Part shown: positions 1 through 6,274 of the stretch, piece by piece | Numbering within the stretch: the stretch's first letter is position 1 | Layout of the letters: every line of letters starts with the position of its first letter | Translations under genes and position numbers: made by a program | The notes under the pieces: model-generated | Database searches by the model: none | What the model saw: the letters and a program-made list of their open reading frames with translations, nothing else | What the model was told of the DNA's origin: nothing | Source of the DNA: Acidobacteriota bacterium | GTDB lineage: Bacteria; Acidobacteriota; Blastocatellia; Pyrinomonadales; Pyrinomonadaceae | Length of the DNA: 10,690 nucleotides | Direction of reading: 5' to 3' | Assembly: GCA_003222935.1 (NCBI GenBank) | Contig: QHXL01000318.1 | Coordinates: 1 to 10,690, forward strand

Positions 1-554
1 AAGGTGTCGACATTTCTGAGCAAGCCGTGGATTTCTGCCGGGAGCGCGGTTTGAATTCAGTCAAGCTTGGAGCTGCTGAGGAGTTACCTTACGAAAATGC
101 TTCGTTTGAGCTAGTCACCGCACTCGATGTCGTTGAGCACCTCGACGACGACGTCGCAGGGTTGAGAGAAATGCGAAGAGTTTTAGGTCGCGACGGACGC
201 CTGCTGTTGTTTGTTCCGGCGTTTATGTTTCTTTGGGGCGTTCAGGACGATGTGAGCAACCACCGGAGACGCTACACGTTGCCGCATTTGCTTAGGGTAG
301 TAGAAGAGGCAGGGTTTTCCATCGAGTGGTCCAGCTATGCAAATATCAGCTTTTTTATGCCTGTGCTGCTGGTCCGTTCCGTGATGCGCTGGTTGAGTTT
401 GAGTGCGGCAACAGAATACGGCATAAACATTTCGCTGATGAACGGACCATTCAGCTGGCTGTTCGGTGCTGAGCGTTTCGTTCTTAAGCGTGGCAGACTG
501 CCGTTTGGAGTTTCCGCAGTCTGTATTGCTCGTCGAGTTGAAGTACCTGACTAG
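1..554 (+). CDS. Class I SAM-dependent methyltransferase, 3' part (5' end outside window)
   Basis: The frame is open from base 3 to the TAG at 552-554, giving 183 visible residues; the true start lies upstream of the window. A GTG at 27 is in frame but would begin inside the Rossmann fold, so it is not the start. The first visible residues, GVDIS, fit the end of strand beta-2, whose Asp normally binds the SAM ribose; the glycine-rich motif I is therefore off the left edge. Next come a segment of the LPYENASFELV type, then ALDVVEHLDDD and LGRDGRLLLFVPA, typical of Methyltransf_11/23 proteins, and the basic NHRRRYT motif with the C-terminal cap. A hydrophobic stretch (FFMPVLLVRSVMRWL) may touch the membrane. 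The substrate cannot be read from the sequence. The neighbouring glycosyltransferase and epimerase suggest sugar, polyprenol-lipid or envelope-glycan modification (inference). The gene ends tail to tail with the glycosyltransferase, 2 bp apart. Confidence 0.85.
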   Translation, partial: GVDISEQAVDFCRERGLNSVKLGAAEELPYENASFELVTALDVVEHLDDDVAGLREMRRVLGRDGRLLLFVPAFMFLWGVQDDVSNHRRRYTLPHLLRVVEEAGFSIEWSSYANISFFMPVLLVRSVMRWLSLSAATEYGINISLMNGPFSWLFGAERFVLKRGRLPFGVSAVCIARRVEVPD

Positions 555-556
555 TA

Positions 557-1303
557 TCACTTTACGGTGGAACTGGAAAGTGAGGCGGCTTTCGCCTCCT
601 TGGTGCGTGAGAACCTGTATTTCAAGAGATTCGAAGTAAACTCAAGGATCGCAATCGGCTTTACGAATGAACCTCTTTTGTCGTTCAGGACAAAATGAAC
701 AGGTGTTTCACCAATCTTCAGGCCGAGTTCGCGGGCCCGGATCACTATTTCGGCATCGGCAAACCAATCGTCCGACTTGAGGTTCATCAGTTCGTACTTA
801 TCGCGCCGAATGATCTTGGGTTTGGAGTTGATGTCGCGGACTTTGAATCCGAATAGCAGGCTGAACAGTGCGTTGTACACCGTTGAGATGAGGCGTCGAT
901 ACAGACCGTCGTCGCGTATGACGCGATAAGTTTTTGTAAAATCCAGATCCTCCAGCTCACATTTCAGAAGACAGGCGACAATAGACTCCGCCGGGAATTG
1001 CCCGTCGCCATCGATAACTCCGATGTACGTACCCGTAGCTGCGTCAAGACCCATGCGCATGTCCCATCCCATCATTCCTTGCTTGGGTCGAATTACCGTG
1101 CGGATATTTGGTGAGCTTTCGGCGAGTTTGGTGACTACTTGAGGCGTTTCGTCATCGCTTCCCTCGATGTAGTTTCCGACGAGCACGAGCTCCCAGGAAA
1201 AGTTGCATCGCGATAACGTTCGCTGCAAACGTTCAACGAATGGAATAATGCTTTGACCGCTTCGGTAACAAAGAACTACAAGTGAAAAATGGGGCGCGGT
1301 CAC
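557..1303 (-). CDS. Family 2 glycosyltransferase, dolichyl-phosphate-mannose-synthase-like
   Basis: A cytoplasmic GT-A glycosyltransferase of 248 residues that should transfer a sugar from a nucleotide-sugar donor, probably to a polyprenyl phosphate or a glycan intermediate (family inference). FSLVVLCYRSG (residues 6-16) is the first GT-A strand. IDGDGQFP (97-104) carries the metal-binding DxD as D98/D100. KVRDINSKPKIIRR (154-167) and DDWFADAEI (178-186) match the acceptor and catalytic side of DPM1-like enzymes. The usual early VDDGS motif is replaced by LVGNYIEGSDDET (41-53), and MGWDMRMGL (78-86) follows; both look like features of a subfamily. There are no C-terminal membrane helices, unlike GtrB-type enzymes. 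Translation starts at GTG (1301-1303): an in-frame stop only 9 bp upstream leaves no earlier start, and no clear Shine-Dalgarno site is visible. It is transcribed divergently from the epimerase gene across a 58-bp gap. Confidence 0.88.
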   Translation of the reverse strand: MTAPHFSLVVLCYRSGQSIIPFVERLQRTLSRCNFSWELVLVGNYIEGSDDETPQVVTKLAESSPNIRTVIRPKQGMMGWDMRMGLDAATGTYIGVIDGDGQFPAESIVACLLKCELEDLDFTKTYRVIRDDGLYRRLISTVYNALFSLLFGFKVRDINSKPKIIRRDKYELMNLKSDDWFADAEIVIRARELGLKIGETPVHFVLNDKRGSFVKPIAILEFTSNLLKYRFSRTKEAKAASLSSSTVK

Positions 1304-1314
1304 GCGGGGATGTT

Positions 1315-1324
1315 ATTACGTAAT
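1315..1324. promoter_or_regulatory. 10-bp perfect palindrome in the divergent promoter region
   Basis: ATTACGTAAT is a perfect palindrome inside the 58-bp gap between the divergent glycosyltransferase and epimerase starts, so any regulator bound here could affect both genes. Palindromes of this length in AT-rich DNA can occur by chance, and no flanking half-sites or clear -35/-10 boxes were identified. The assignment as an operator is tentative. Confidence 0.2.
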
Positions 1325-1361
1325 TGAATCTAACTGCAAACACGGGTTTCTGAAAAAGAAC

Positions 1362-2231
1362 ATGCGAATCCTCGTTACTGGTGCGTCGTCTCCTTTAGCG
1401 GTTGGAGTGCTGCGTCAGTTGCTTTTGAATAGCGACCCTACCTGGAACTTAGAACTTTGGTGCGGCCGTCATCGCAAGGACATTCCGATAGAAGATCCGA
1501 GGTTGCACGTGATCGATTTGGACCTGGAGTCTGAGTTGAGCGGAACTCTATCGCGCACCGCTTTTGACATGGTCATACATTTTGCGGGACTAACTCACAC
1601 CTCCGATGAACAGCAATACTGGGCCATTAATGTGGGAGGAACAGTTCGCTTGGCTGAGGCAGCGCGCAAAAACGGTTGCCGGCGGTTCGTATACATCAGT
1701 ACGCGCTGCGCAACTCCCGGCAGTGGAGCGTATGGCGAGTCGAAACTTAGAGCCGAGAAGGAGCTACAGAAGTTGCAGTGGCAGAGTTTGCTGATTATTC
1801 GGCCGGCGGAAATCTACGGGAGTGAAGGCAAGGAGGGGATTGATCGCATGTTAACGATGGCGCGGAAGTGGCGAATCATTCCAGCATTGTTTGGTCACTC
1901 TAATTTGCAGTTTGCGCCGCTGCATTCGGACGACTTTAGTAAGCTTGCCGCCGAATTGATCCAGCAACACCCGGGAGGAGTCAGCATTGAAACGGTGTGT
2001 GGCCCGGAGGATCTGAGCGGGATTGAGTTGGCCCAGCGCATCAGCAAGCGTTACTTTGCAGTCCCGCTGCTATTGTGGTGGCCAGCGGTCGCAGGTTGTC
2101 TCAAGGCATTGCACAAGATCGGTTTTGAAATCGTTAAGCCTGATCAGGTGGCGCGGGTGACTTGTGAAAAGACAGGAACGGCAAATAGCGGGAACAATCG
2201 GAAAGGGCTAAGGCGTTTTCTTGGCAACTGA
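1362..2231 (+). CDS. NAD-dependent epimerase/dehydratase (extended SDR)
   Basis: A 289-residue extended short-chain dehydrogenase/reductase, the family of nucleotide-sugar 4-epimerases, dehydratases and reductases. The N-terminus MRILVTGASSPLAVG is the Rossmann dinucleotide-binding loop, a variant of TGxxGxxG in which the middle glycine is Ser. FDMVIHFAGL (68-77) is the usual post-beta-4 segment. The active site is visible as S113, or T114 beside it, and the YxxxK motif Y124-GES-K128; IIRPAEIYG (145-153) is the usual substrate-side motif. A hydrophobic patch at about 230-250 (VPLLLWWPAVAG) is typical of C-terminal domains in the UDP-sugar epimerase-like group. The stereochemical reaction cannot be told from the sequence. 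The ATG at 1362 places the Rossmann strand right at the N-terminus, which supports this start; there is no obvious Shine-Dalgarno. With the glycosyltransferase and methyltransferase it suggests modified-sugar synthesis or envelope decoration (inference). Confidence 0.85.
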   Translation: MRILVTGASSPLAVGVLRQLLLNSDPTWNLELWCGRHRKDIPIEDPRLHVIDLDLESELSGTLSRTAFDMVIHFAGLTHTSDEQQYWAINVGGTVRLAEAARKNGCRRFVYISTRCATPGSGAYGESKLRAEKELQKLQWQSLLIIRPAEIYGSEGKEGIDRMLTMARKWRIIPALFGHSNLQFAPLHSDDFSKLAAELIQQHPGGVSIETVCGPEDLSGIELAQRISKRYFAVPLLLWWPAVAGCLKALHKIGFEIVKPDQVARVTCEKTGTANSGNNRKGLRRFLGN

Positions 2232-2400
2232 AGTCTGAGAAGATTCTTACCCACGAACCAGTAGGGTGCTTGAAATTGGCATACTACGGGCACAGAAAGC
2301 TACTAGTGTCTGCCGTCTTTACTGTGGCACCGGGATTAAGCGCAAGGAACCACTTAATGAAGGTATTCTGCAAGAAATTGTTATACAAACTTAGATTTAC

Positions 2401-2476
2401 TGGAGCCGGCTGCCGGAGTTGAACCGGCGACCTTCTAATTACGAATCAGACGCTCTACCAACTGAGCTAAGCCGGC
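2401..2476 (-). tRNA. tRNA-Thr (anticodon CGU)
   Basis: On the minus strand the sequence folds as a complete 76-nt tRNA with an encoded CCA (TGG on the + strand at 2401-2403). The acceptor stem GCCGGCT pairs with AGCCGGC, with T as discriminator. The D arm is AGCTCAGTTGGTAGAGC. The anticodon stem TCTGA/TTAGA has one G-U pair and encloses the loop TTCGTAA, with anticodon CGT at 2441-2443, reading ACG (Thr). The T arm GCCGG-TTCAACT-CCGGC is canonical. No minus-strand protein gene is credible across this locus. The 169 bp between the epimerase stop and the tRNA 3' end contain no gene, terminator or attachment-site repeat that I can recognise. Confidence 0.97.
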
Positions 2477-2515
2477 TGATGACGAGAAATACTCTCGAGC
2501 ACGAGGTGCGGTTGC

Positions 2516-2545
2516 AATATACGAATGCGCTGAATCGAGTGTCAA
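2516..2545 (-). promoter_or_regulatory. Sigma70-type promoter of the tRNA-Thr gene
   Basis: Reading the minus strand, a perfect -35 box TTGACA (2540-2545) is followed after 18 bp by TATATT (2516-2521), which matches the -10 consensus at five of six positions. Transcription would start near 2509, leaving a leader of about 33 nt before the mature tRNA 5' end at 2476. The leader contains a small CGAGA...TCTCG hairpin. Position and orientation fit the tRNA gene exactly. Confidence 0.75.
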
Positions 2546-2561
2546 GCAGGGTAAAATTGTA

Positions 2562-2585
2562 GGGGCGGCACTCCGTGGCCGCCCC
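2562..2585. repeat. GC-rich hairpin, possible dispersed intergenic palindrome
   Basis: GGGGCGGC (2562-2569) and GCCGCCCC (2578-2585) form a perfect 8-bp GC stem around an 8-nt loop. With G2578 bulged out, an inner CAC/GTG pairing is an alternative. No T-run follows on either strand, so it is not a classical intrinsic terminator. GGGGCGGC...GCCGCCCC hairpins are a common type of dispersed intergenic repeat in bacterial genomes (general knowledge; copy number here is unknown, and only one copy lies in the window). It sits just upstream of the tRNA promoter and upstream of the histone-like gene. Confidence 0.45.
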
Positions 2586-2671
2586 ACGTCAATAAAAAGA
2601 CTTTTGTTTGATAAGCGGAGTTTCCCCGAGAGGCGCCCCCGGTTAAGAACCATTACCAGTGGGAGGGACAG

Positions 2672-3151
2672 ATGCCAAAAGATCCAGCCGAGAATATAAA
2701 TCGGTACAAAATTGCGGGTGGAGAACTGAACGAGTTTGAGTTTCATCAGAATCAGCAAGAGTTAGTCGAGCAGCAGAAAGCCGATAAGGAACATCTCATT
2801 CCCGGCACGCCGCCAGAACAACAGGTCGAAGACGTAATCCAGAAGGCACACGAAAAGGTCGCGAAACGCGCAGCGGCTAATAAAGGGAAACAGGCAAAGA
2901 AATCGACGAAGAAAACTGCGTCGAAGACCGGCGCCAGAACAAGCGCCGCAAAGAAAACTGCAAAAAAGACGGCTGGCAAAACTTCCGGCAAACTAAGCGC
3001 AAGCAAGAAATCAGCTTCCAAAAACGCTCGCACCACCTCGAGTAAGAAGACCTCGAGTAAGAAGACTTCAAATAAAAAGGTGTCGAGCAAAAAGACTCCG
3101 AGTAAAAACTCTGCCCGTAAGAGCACTCGAAAGGTAGCGAGTAAGAAATAA
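2672..3151 (+). CDS. Lysine-rich histone H1-like protein
   Basis: A 159-residue protein in two parts. Residues 1-61 are mixed and rather acidic/polar (GGELNEFEFHQNQQELVEQQ, then LIPGTPPEQQVEDVIQKAHE). From residue 62 to the end there is no Asp or Glu and roughly one residue in three is Lys, within a Lys/Ala/Ser/Thr low-complexity tail. This is the composition of the histone H1 C-terminal domain and of bacterial H1-like proteins, which bind DNA without sequence specificity. The tail ends in pentapeptides of TSSKK type at residues 122-146. A nucleoid-binding or compacting role is inferred from composition; RNA or polyanion binding is an alternative. I do not recognise the N-terminal part as a named domain. 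A strong Shine-Dalgarno, GGGAGGGA at 2661-2668, fixes the ATG start. The stop is 3 bp before the next gene's start, so the two are probably cotranscribed. Confidence 0.8.
   Translation: MPKDPAENINRYKIAGGELNEFEFHQNQQELVEQQKADKEHLIPGTPPEQQVEDVIQKAHEKVAKRAAANKGKQAKKSTKKTASKTGARTSAAKKTAKKTAGKTSGKLSASKKSASKNARTTSSKKTSSKKTSNKKVSSKKTPSKNSARKSTRKVASKK
3035..3109 (+). repeat. 15-bp tandem repeat coding TSSKK pentapeptides
   Basis: Five in-frame 15-bp units encode TSSKK, TSSKK, TSNKK, VSSKK and TPSKN. The first two units (3035-3049 and 3050-3064, ACCTCGAGTAAGAAG) are identical at the DNA level; the other three have diverged. This points to slippage-type expansion of the basic tail, so copy number may vary between strains. 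Confidence 0.8.
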
Positions 3152-3154
3152 CTG

Positions 3155-4747
3155 ATGACAGATCAATCTTCCTCCTGGCCTGTTAACCCGTCACTAAAGA
3201 CGGGCGTGCGAGGCGTTACGCTGCTGTTTTTGTTTTTTCTGGTCAGCGTAACGCCTGTCCCTGGTCAAAAAAACTCCACTCCTAAAAAACTTCCCTCTGC
3301 TGAAAAAATCGTCGACAACTACTTGAAGGCGATCGGCGGAAAGAAGAATGTGGCGGCCATAAAGGACGCGACCTACGAGTGGGTTGTTCAACTTGAAAGT
3401 CGATCGGTAGGAACGGCAATCGCGAAAAGAAAACCTCCCGCTTCAGAACGTTGGGAAACGTCATCTGAAAAGGGAGTGATTGTGTCTGCCAGTAGCTCGA
3501 CTTCGGCCTGGGAACTCGGGCTCGACAATCAACTGCACACCAGGACCGGGATTGAAGGCGCGACCGCGAAACTGCATTCGTTACTCGATGCGTCGCATCT
3601 TGTCGATATCAAAAAGCTAAACGTACTTGCCCGAGTTGTGTCGCTTGGTGATCTTGGTTCAGAGCCTGCTTACATCGTTGAGTTCTCAACTAAGGGCGGT
3701 GCGAAGCTTCAGTATTACTTCAGTTTGAAGACCGGGCTGATCACCAGGGTCACTGACGACACCAGGAAGACAACAACCTGGTTTGAGGACTATCGAAAGG
3801 TCAAGAACATTCTCGAACCCCATCGTCTGCGTATTAGTAGTGAAACAGCCGAGCTTACCTTTGAATTGCACAACGCGACTTTTAATGCCGGTGTAGATGA
3901 TCGGCAGTTCGATCCACCTCGAACAATGGACGCAGTCGAGGTCGAGGCGTTGTGGCGCGAAGTCGGTAAGAACCAGGATGAGATTGAAAAAAGGGTCGGG
4001 GAATATTCCTTTGTTCAAAAAGAGACCGATCGTGAGATTAACAACAAGGGAGAACTCAAGAAGGAAACGGTTAAGGTCTACGAGGTGTATCCGATAGCCC
4101 ATCGCGAACCGGTTCAGAAACTGATTAGCGAGAACGGGGTGGCTCTATCGCCAGAACGAGCTGCGAAGGAAGACAAGCGAGTACAGGAAGAGTTTCTAAA
4201 GGCAGAGCGAAATCAACAAAAAGATGAGGCAGAAGCTGCGAAGAGACGTGCGGAACAAGAAAAGAAAAATAAGGCCGAGGGCAGGGAAGCGGATGCTGAT
4301 CCGGAGATATCGCAGTTTCTGAAGATTTGCGAGTTTGTTTCACCTCGTCGCGAGCGGTTCGATGGACGTGAAGTAATTGTTTTCGACTTTCGGCCGAGGC
4401 CTGGTTTCAAGCCAGGCAATAGGGGAGAAAGTTTGGTCGCAAAGTTAGTAGGCGCCGTCTGGATCGATCCAGCTGATAAGCAGGTGATACGTTTGGAGGC
4501 AAGATTGGCAGAAGCCTTTAAGATGGCTGGTGGATTGTTGGTGTCGCTCAAGCCGGGCGCTGCTATGGTGATGGAGCAAACTCGAATGGAAAGCGGCGTC
4601 TGGTTGCCCCGGTTCGCACAGATGAATCTTTCGGTGAAGGTATTGTTGTTTGGTGGTGGCGATTACAACAAGACGGTCGAGTGGAGCAACTACAAACATT
4701 TCTCGGGAGATGTGAAGGACTACAAGATCGAAGCACCAAAACCGTGA
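3155..4747 (+). CDS. Exported two-domain LolA-like / outer-membrane lipoprotein-sorting-type protein
   Basis: A 530-residue secreted or periplasmic protein. A basic N-terminus and hydrophobic core VTLLFLFFLVSV (21-32), followed by PVPGQKN, form a Sec signal peptide cut near residue 38. A GTG at codon 18 (3206) could be an alternative start giving a shorter signal. Residues 48-255 begin SAEKIVDNYLKAIGG, the opening typical of acidobacterial proteins annotated as outer membrane lipoprotein-sorting (LolA/LolB-like half-barrel), and run through beta-rich segments such as YYFSLKTGLITRV and TTTWFEDYRKV. Residues 262-530 form a second beta-rich unit (GAVWIDPADKQVIRLEAR, then MESGVWLPRFAQMNL and YNKTVEWSNYKHF). 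It is split at about 332-383 by a highly charged, probably helical Glu/Lys/Arg insert. There is no lipobox cysteine. The role is uncertain: lipid or lipoprotein handling is inferred from fold resemblance only. It follows the histone-like gene by 3 bp; no clear Shine-Dalgarno is seen, so translational coupling is likely. Confidence 0.7.
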   Translation: MTDQSSSWPVNPSLKTGVRGVTLLFLFFLVSVTPVPGQKNSTPKKLPSAEKIVDNYLKAIGGKKNVAAIKDATYEWVVQLESRSVGTAIAKRKPPASERWETSSEKGVIVSASSSTSAWELGLDNQLHTRTGIEGATAKLHSLLDASHLVDIKKLNVLARVVSLGDLGSEPAYIVEFSTKGGAKLQYYFSLKTGLITRVTDDTRKTTTWFEDYRKVKNILEPHRLRISSETAELTFELHNATFNAGVDDRQFDPPRTMDAVEVEALWREVGKNQDEIEKRVGEYSFVQKETDREINNKGELKKETVKVYEVYPIAHREPVQKLISENGVALSPERAAKEDKRVQEEFLKAERNQQKDEAEAAKRRAEQEKKNKAEGREADADPEISQFLKICEFVSPRRERFDGREVIVFDFRPRPGFKPGNRGESLVAKLVGAVWIDPADKQVIRLEARLAEAFKMAGGLLVSLKPGAAMVMEQTRMESGVWLPRFAQMNLSVKVLLFGGGDYNKTVEWSNYKHFSGDVKDYKIEAPKP

Positions 4748-4754
4748 GACCCTG

Positions 4755-4908
4755 AATGTCCGATTGTCGTGACGTAAGCGAGAAGTCGTTTGGAACTAAT
4801 TGTAATTCGTGAGAAATGAGCCATCCTTTGCCTCGAAATTGCCAGCATCTTTAGTTGTCGTAGGGATCGATAATGAGAGTCACGACAAACTAAAGTTAAT
4901 CGGACATT
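4755..4908. repeat. Palindromic element A upstream of trmFO
   Basis: The gap between the LolA-like gene and trmFO is bounded by perfect 11-bp inverted ends, AATGTCCGATT (4755-4765) and AATCGGACATT (4898-4908). The left end continues into GTCGTGAC (4766-4773), matched by GTCACGAC (4879-4886). The extra 11 bp in the right arm (4887-4897) are missing on the left. A second, inner hairpin pairs CTTTAGTTGTCGT (4849-4861) with ACGACAAACTAAAG (4882-4895) around a loop containing GATCGATAATGA. The inner hairpin and right arm match elements B and C, so the core is probably about 4838-4908, with an extra half copy at 4755-4774. It ends 4 bp before the trmFO ATG and therefore forms the trmFO leader. It encodes nothing. 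MITE-like or REP-like in type. Confidence 0.75.
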
Positions 4909-4912
4909 AAAT

Positions 4913-6274
4913 ATGAAAGATGTAATTGTAATCGGTGGAGGGCTCGCTGGCGTTGAGGCGGCGTGGCAGGCAGCGCGACGCGGCGCGACTGTAAAACTTT
5001 TCGAAATGCGACCCGTGAAACAAACACCGGCGCATCGTACGGACCAACTTGCTGAAATAGTTTGCTCCAACTCTCTCAAATCAGATGAACCCGGAACCGC
5101 ATCCTACCTTCTAAAAGAGGAACTGCGACGAGCCGATTCACTGGTAATGGAGGTAGCCGCTGCTACTCGAGTTCCAGCCGGTGCCGCACTCGCCGTCGAC
5201 CGTCAACAATTCGCCGAGTTGATTACCAAACAACTCGAAGAACATCCCCGTATCGAGGTCATCCGTGAAGAGGTAACGACTGTTCCTGAAGACAGCATTT
5301 CGATCGTCGCCACAGGCCCGCTTACTTCCGAAGCCTTGACCTTGGAAGTGATGAAGCTTACAGGCAGTGATCAACTGTACTTCTACGACGCGATCGCGCC
5401 CATCGTTTCCGCCGACTCAATCGATAAGTCAGTTGCTTTCCGGGCGGCTCGTTACGACAAGGGCGGTGATGATTATCTCAACTGCCCGTTTAACCAAGAC
5501 CAGTATGCCCAGTTTTATGCGGCACTGATTGAAGCCAAAAGCGTCCCTTTACAACGTTTTGAGGAAACGCGCTGGTTCGAGGCCTGTCTTCCGATTGAGG
5601 AGTTAGCACGTCGGGGAGTTGATACTTTGCGCTACGGGCCAATGAAACCTGTCGGGTTGAGAGATCCCCGAAATGGGCGTGAGCCGTACGCCGCGGTTCA
5701 ACTGCGGCAGGAAAATTTAATGGCTGACGCATACAGCCTTGTAGGCTTCCAGAATCATCTACGCTACGGCGAGCAAGCGCGAGTGATTCGTCTCATACCG
5801 GGTCTGGAGAATGCAGAGTTTCTCCAATTTGGACAAATCCATCGCAATACGTACATATGTTCGCCTCGCGTGTTGCAGCCGACCATGCAGATGCGCGAAC
5901 GTCCGAACGTCTTCTTTGCTGGTCAGATAACTGGTGTTGAAGGTTACGTAGAGTCGGTGGCAATGGGTTGGTTGGCTGGGATCAACGCGGCGCGCCTCGC
6001 TGCTGGTGAGGATCTAGTGCAGGCACCTGCGCTAAGTGCCATCGGCGCGTTAGCCCGGTACGTTGCGCAAACTGAGACTAAAAACTTTCAGCCGGTAAAT
6101 ATCACTTTTGCACTTTTGCAGCCGTTGGATGAAACAGCAAAACGACAGGTTCGTAAGAAGTTTGAACGTCGTCGACTTCAAGTTGAATTGGCATTGAAAG
6201 AGTGGGACGCGTGGCTCCAAAAGAACTTCGAGAACTTCGACCCGAGAGGGGAAATGCAGGCATCCGCGCCATGA
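4913..6274 (+). CDS. trmFO: Methylenetetrahydrofolate--tRNA-(uracil-5-)-methyltransferase TrmFO
   Basis: A 453-residue flavoprotein that uses 5,10-methylene-THF, FAD and NAD(P)H to make m5U54 in the tRNA T-loop in the cytoplasm. The N-terminal FAD-binding motif VIGGGLAGVEAAW (6-18) is followed by FEMRPVKQTPAHRTD (30-44), and EIVCSNSLKSDEP (48-60) is the TrmFO signature. The two family cysteines are present: C51 in VCSNSLK and C225 in FEACLPIEE, matching B. subtilis C53 and C226. LRYGPMKPVGL, VQLRQEN and the C-terminal FFAGQITGVEGYVESVAMG are also diagnostic. Length is normal for the family. The ATG at 4913 puts the FAD motif at the usual distance; an in-frame TGA at 4874-4876 limits upstream extension and no other start lies between. 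No Shine-Dalgarno is visible, because the leader is the end of element A. The stop overlaps the ATG of the next gene (ATGA). As in Firmicutes, a xer-type recombinase gene lies downstream, here with one gene between. Confidence 0.97.
   Translation: MKDVIVIGGGLAGVEAAWQAARRGATVKLFEMRPVKQTPAHRTDQLAEIVCSNSLKSDEPGTASYLLKEELRRADSLVMEVAAATRVPAGAALAVDRQQFAELITKQLEEHPRIEVIREEVTTVPEDSISIVATGPLTSEALTLEVMKLTGSDQLYFYDAIAPIVSADSIDKSVAFRAARYDKGGDDYLNCPFNQDQYAQFYAALIEAKSVPLQRFEETRWFEACLPIEELARRGVDTLRYGPMKPVGLRDPRNGREPYAAVQLRQENLMADAYSLVGFQNHLRYGEQARVIRLIPGLENAEFLQFGQIHRNTYICSPRVLQPTMQMRERPNVFFAGQITGVEGYVESVAMGWLAGINAARLAAGEDLVQAPALSAIGALARYVAQTETKNFQPVNITFALLQPLDETAKRQVRKKFERRRLQVELALKEWDAWLQKNFENFDPRGEMQASAP

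Noticed and set aside
183..560. Minus-strand open frame across the methyltransferase
   Set aside because: It is antisense to a well-supported methyltransferase and has a low-complexity His/Gln/Arg composition without motifs.
2232..2400. Possible small gene or regulatory RNA between the epimerase and tRNA genes
   Set aside because: No Shine-Dalgarno-linked frame, promoter pair or stable hairpin was found by eye.
2595..2605. Small palindrome AAAAG-A-CTTTT
   Set aside because: Too short and AT-rich to distinguish from chance.
2435..2758. Open minus-strand frame of 107 residues
   Set aside because: It overlaps the tRNA-Thr gene and its promoter, as well as the start of the histone-like gene; it has no family-like motifs.
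3035..3109. Short regularly spaced units as a possible CRISPR
   Set aside because: Units are 15 bp, contiguous without spacers and in frame with a coding sequence; this is a coding tandem repeat.
2752..3126. Minus-strand open frame coding a very hydrophobic Leu/Phe-rich 'membrane protein'
   Set aside because: It is the antisense of the lysine-rich repeats: AAG/AAA codons read backwards give CTT/TTT. The sense frame has a strong Shine-Dalgarno and sensible composition.
4755..4908. Classical intrinsic terminator for the LolA-like gene
   Set aside because: The arms are far apart and no U-run follows the right arm; homology to elements B and C fits a dispersed repeat better, though a terminator effect remains possible.
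6202..6270. Upstream start for the VWA protein
   Set aside because: It would overlap trmFO by about 70 bp and place 23 charged residues before a good signal peptide; the ATG at 6271 with ATGA overlap is better.
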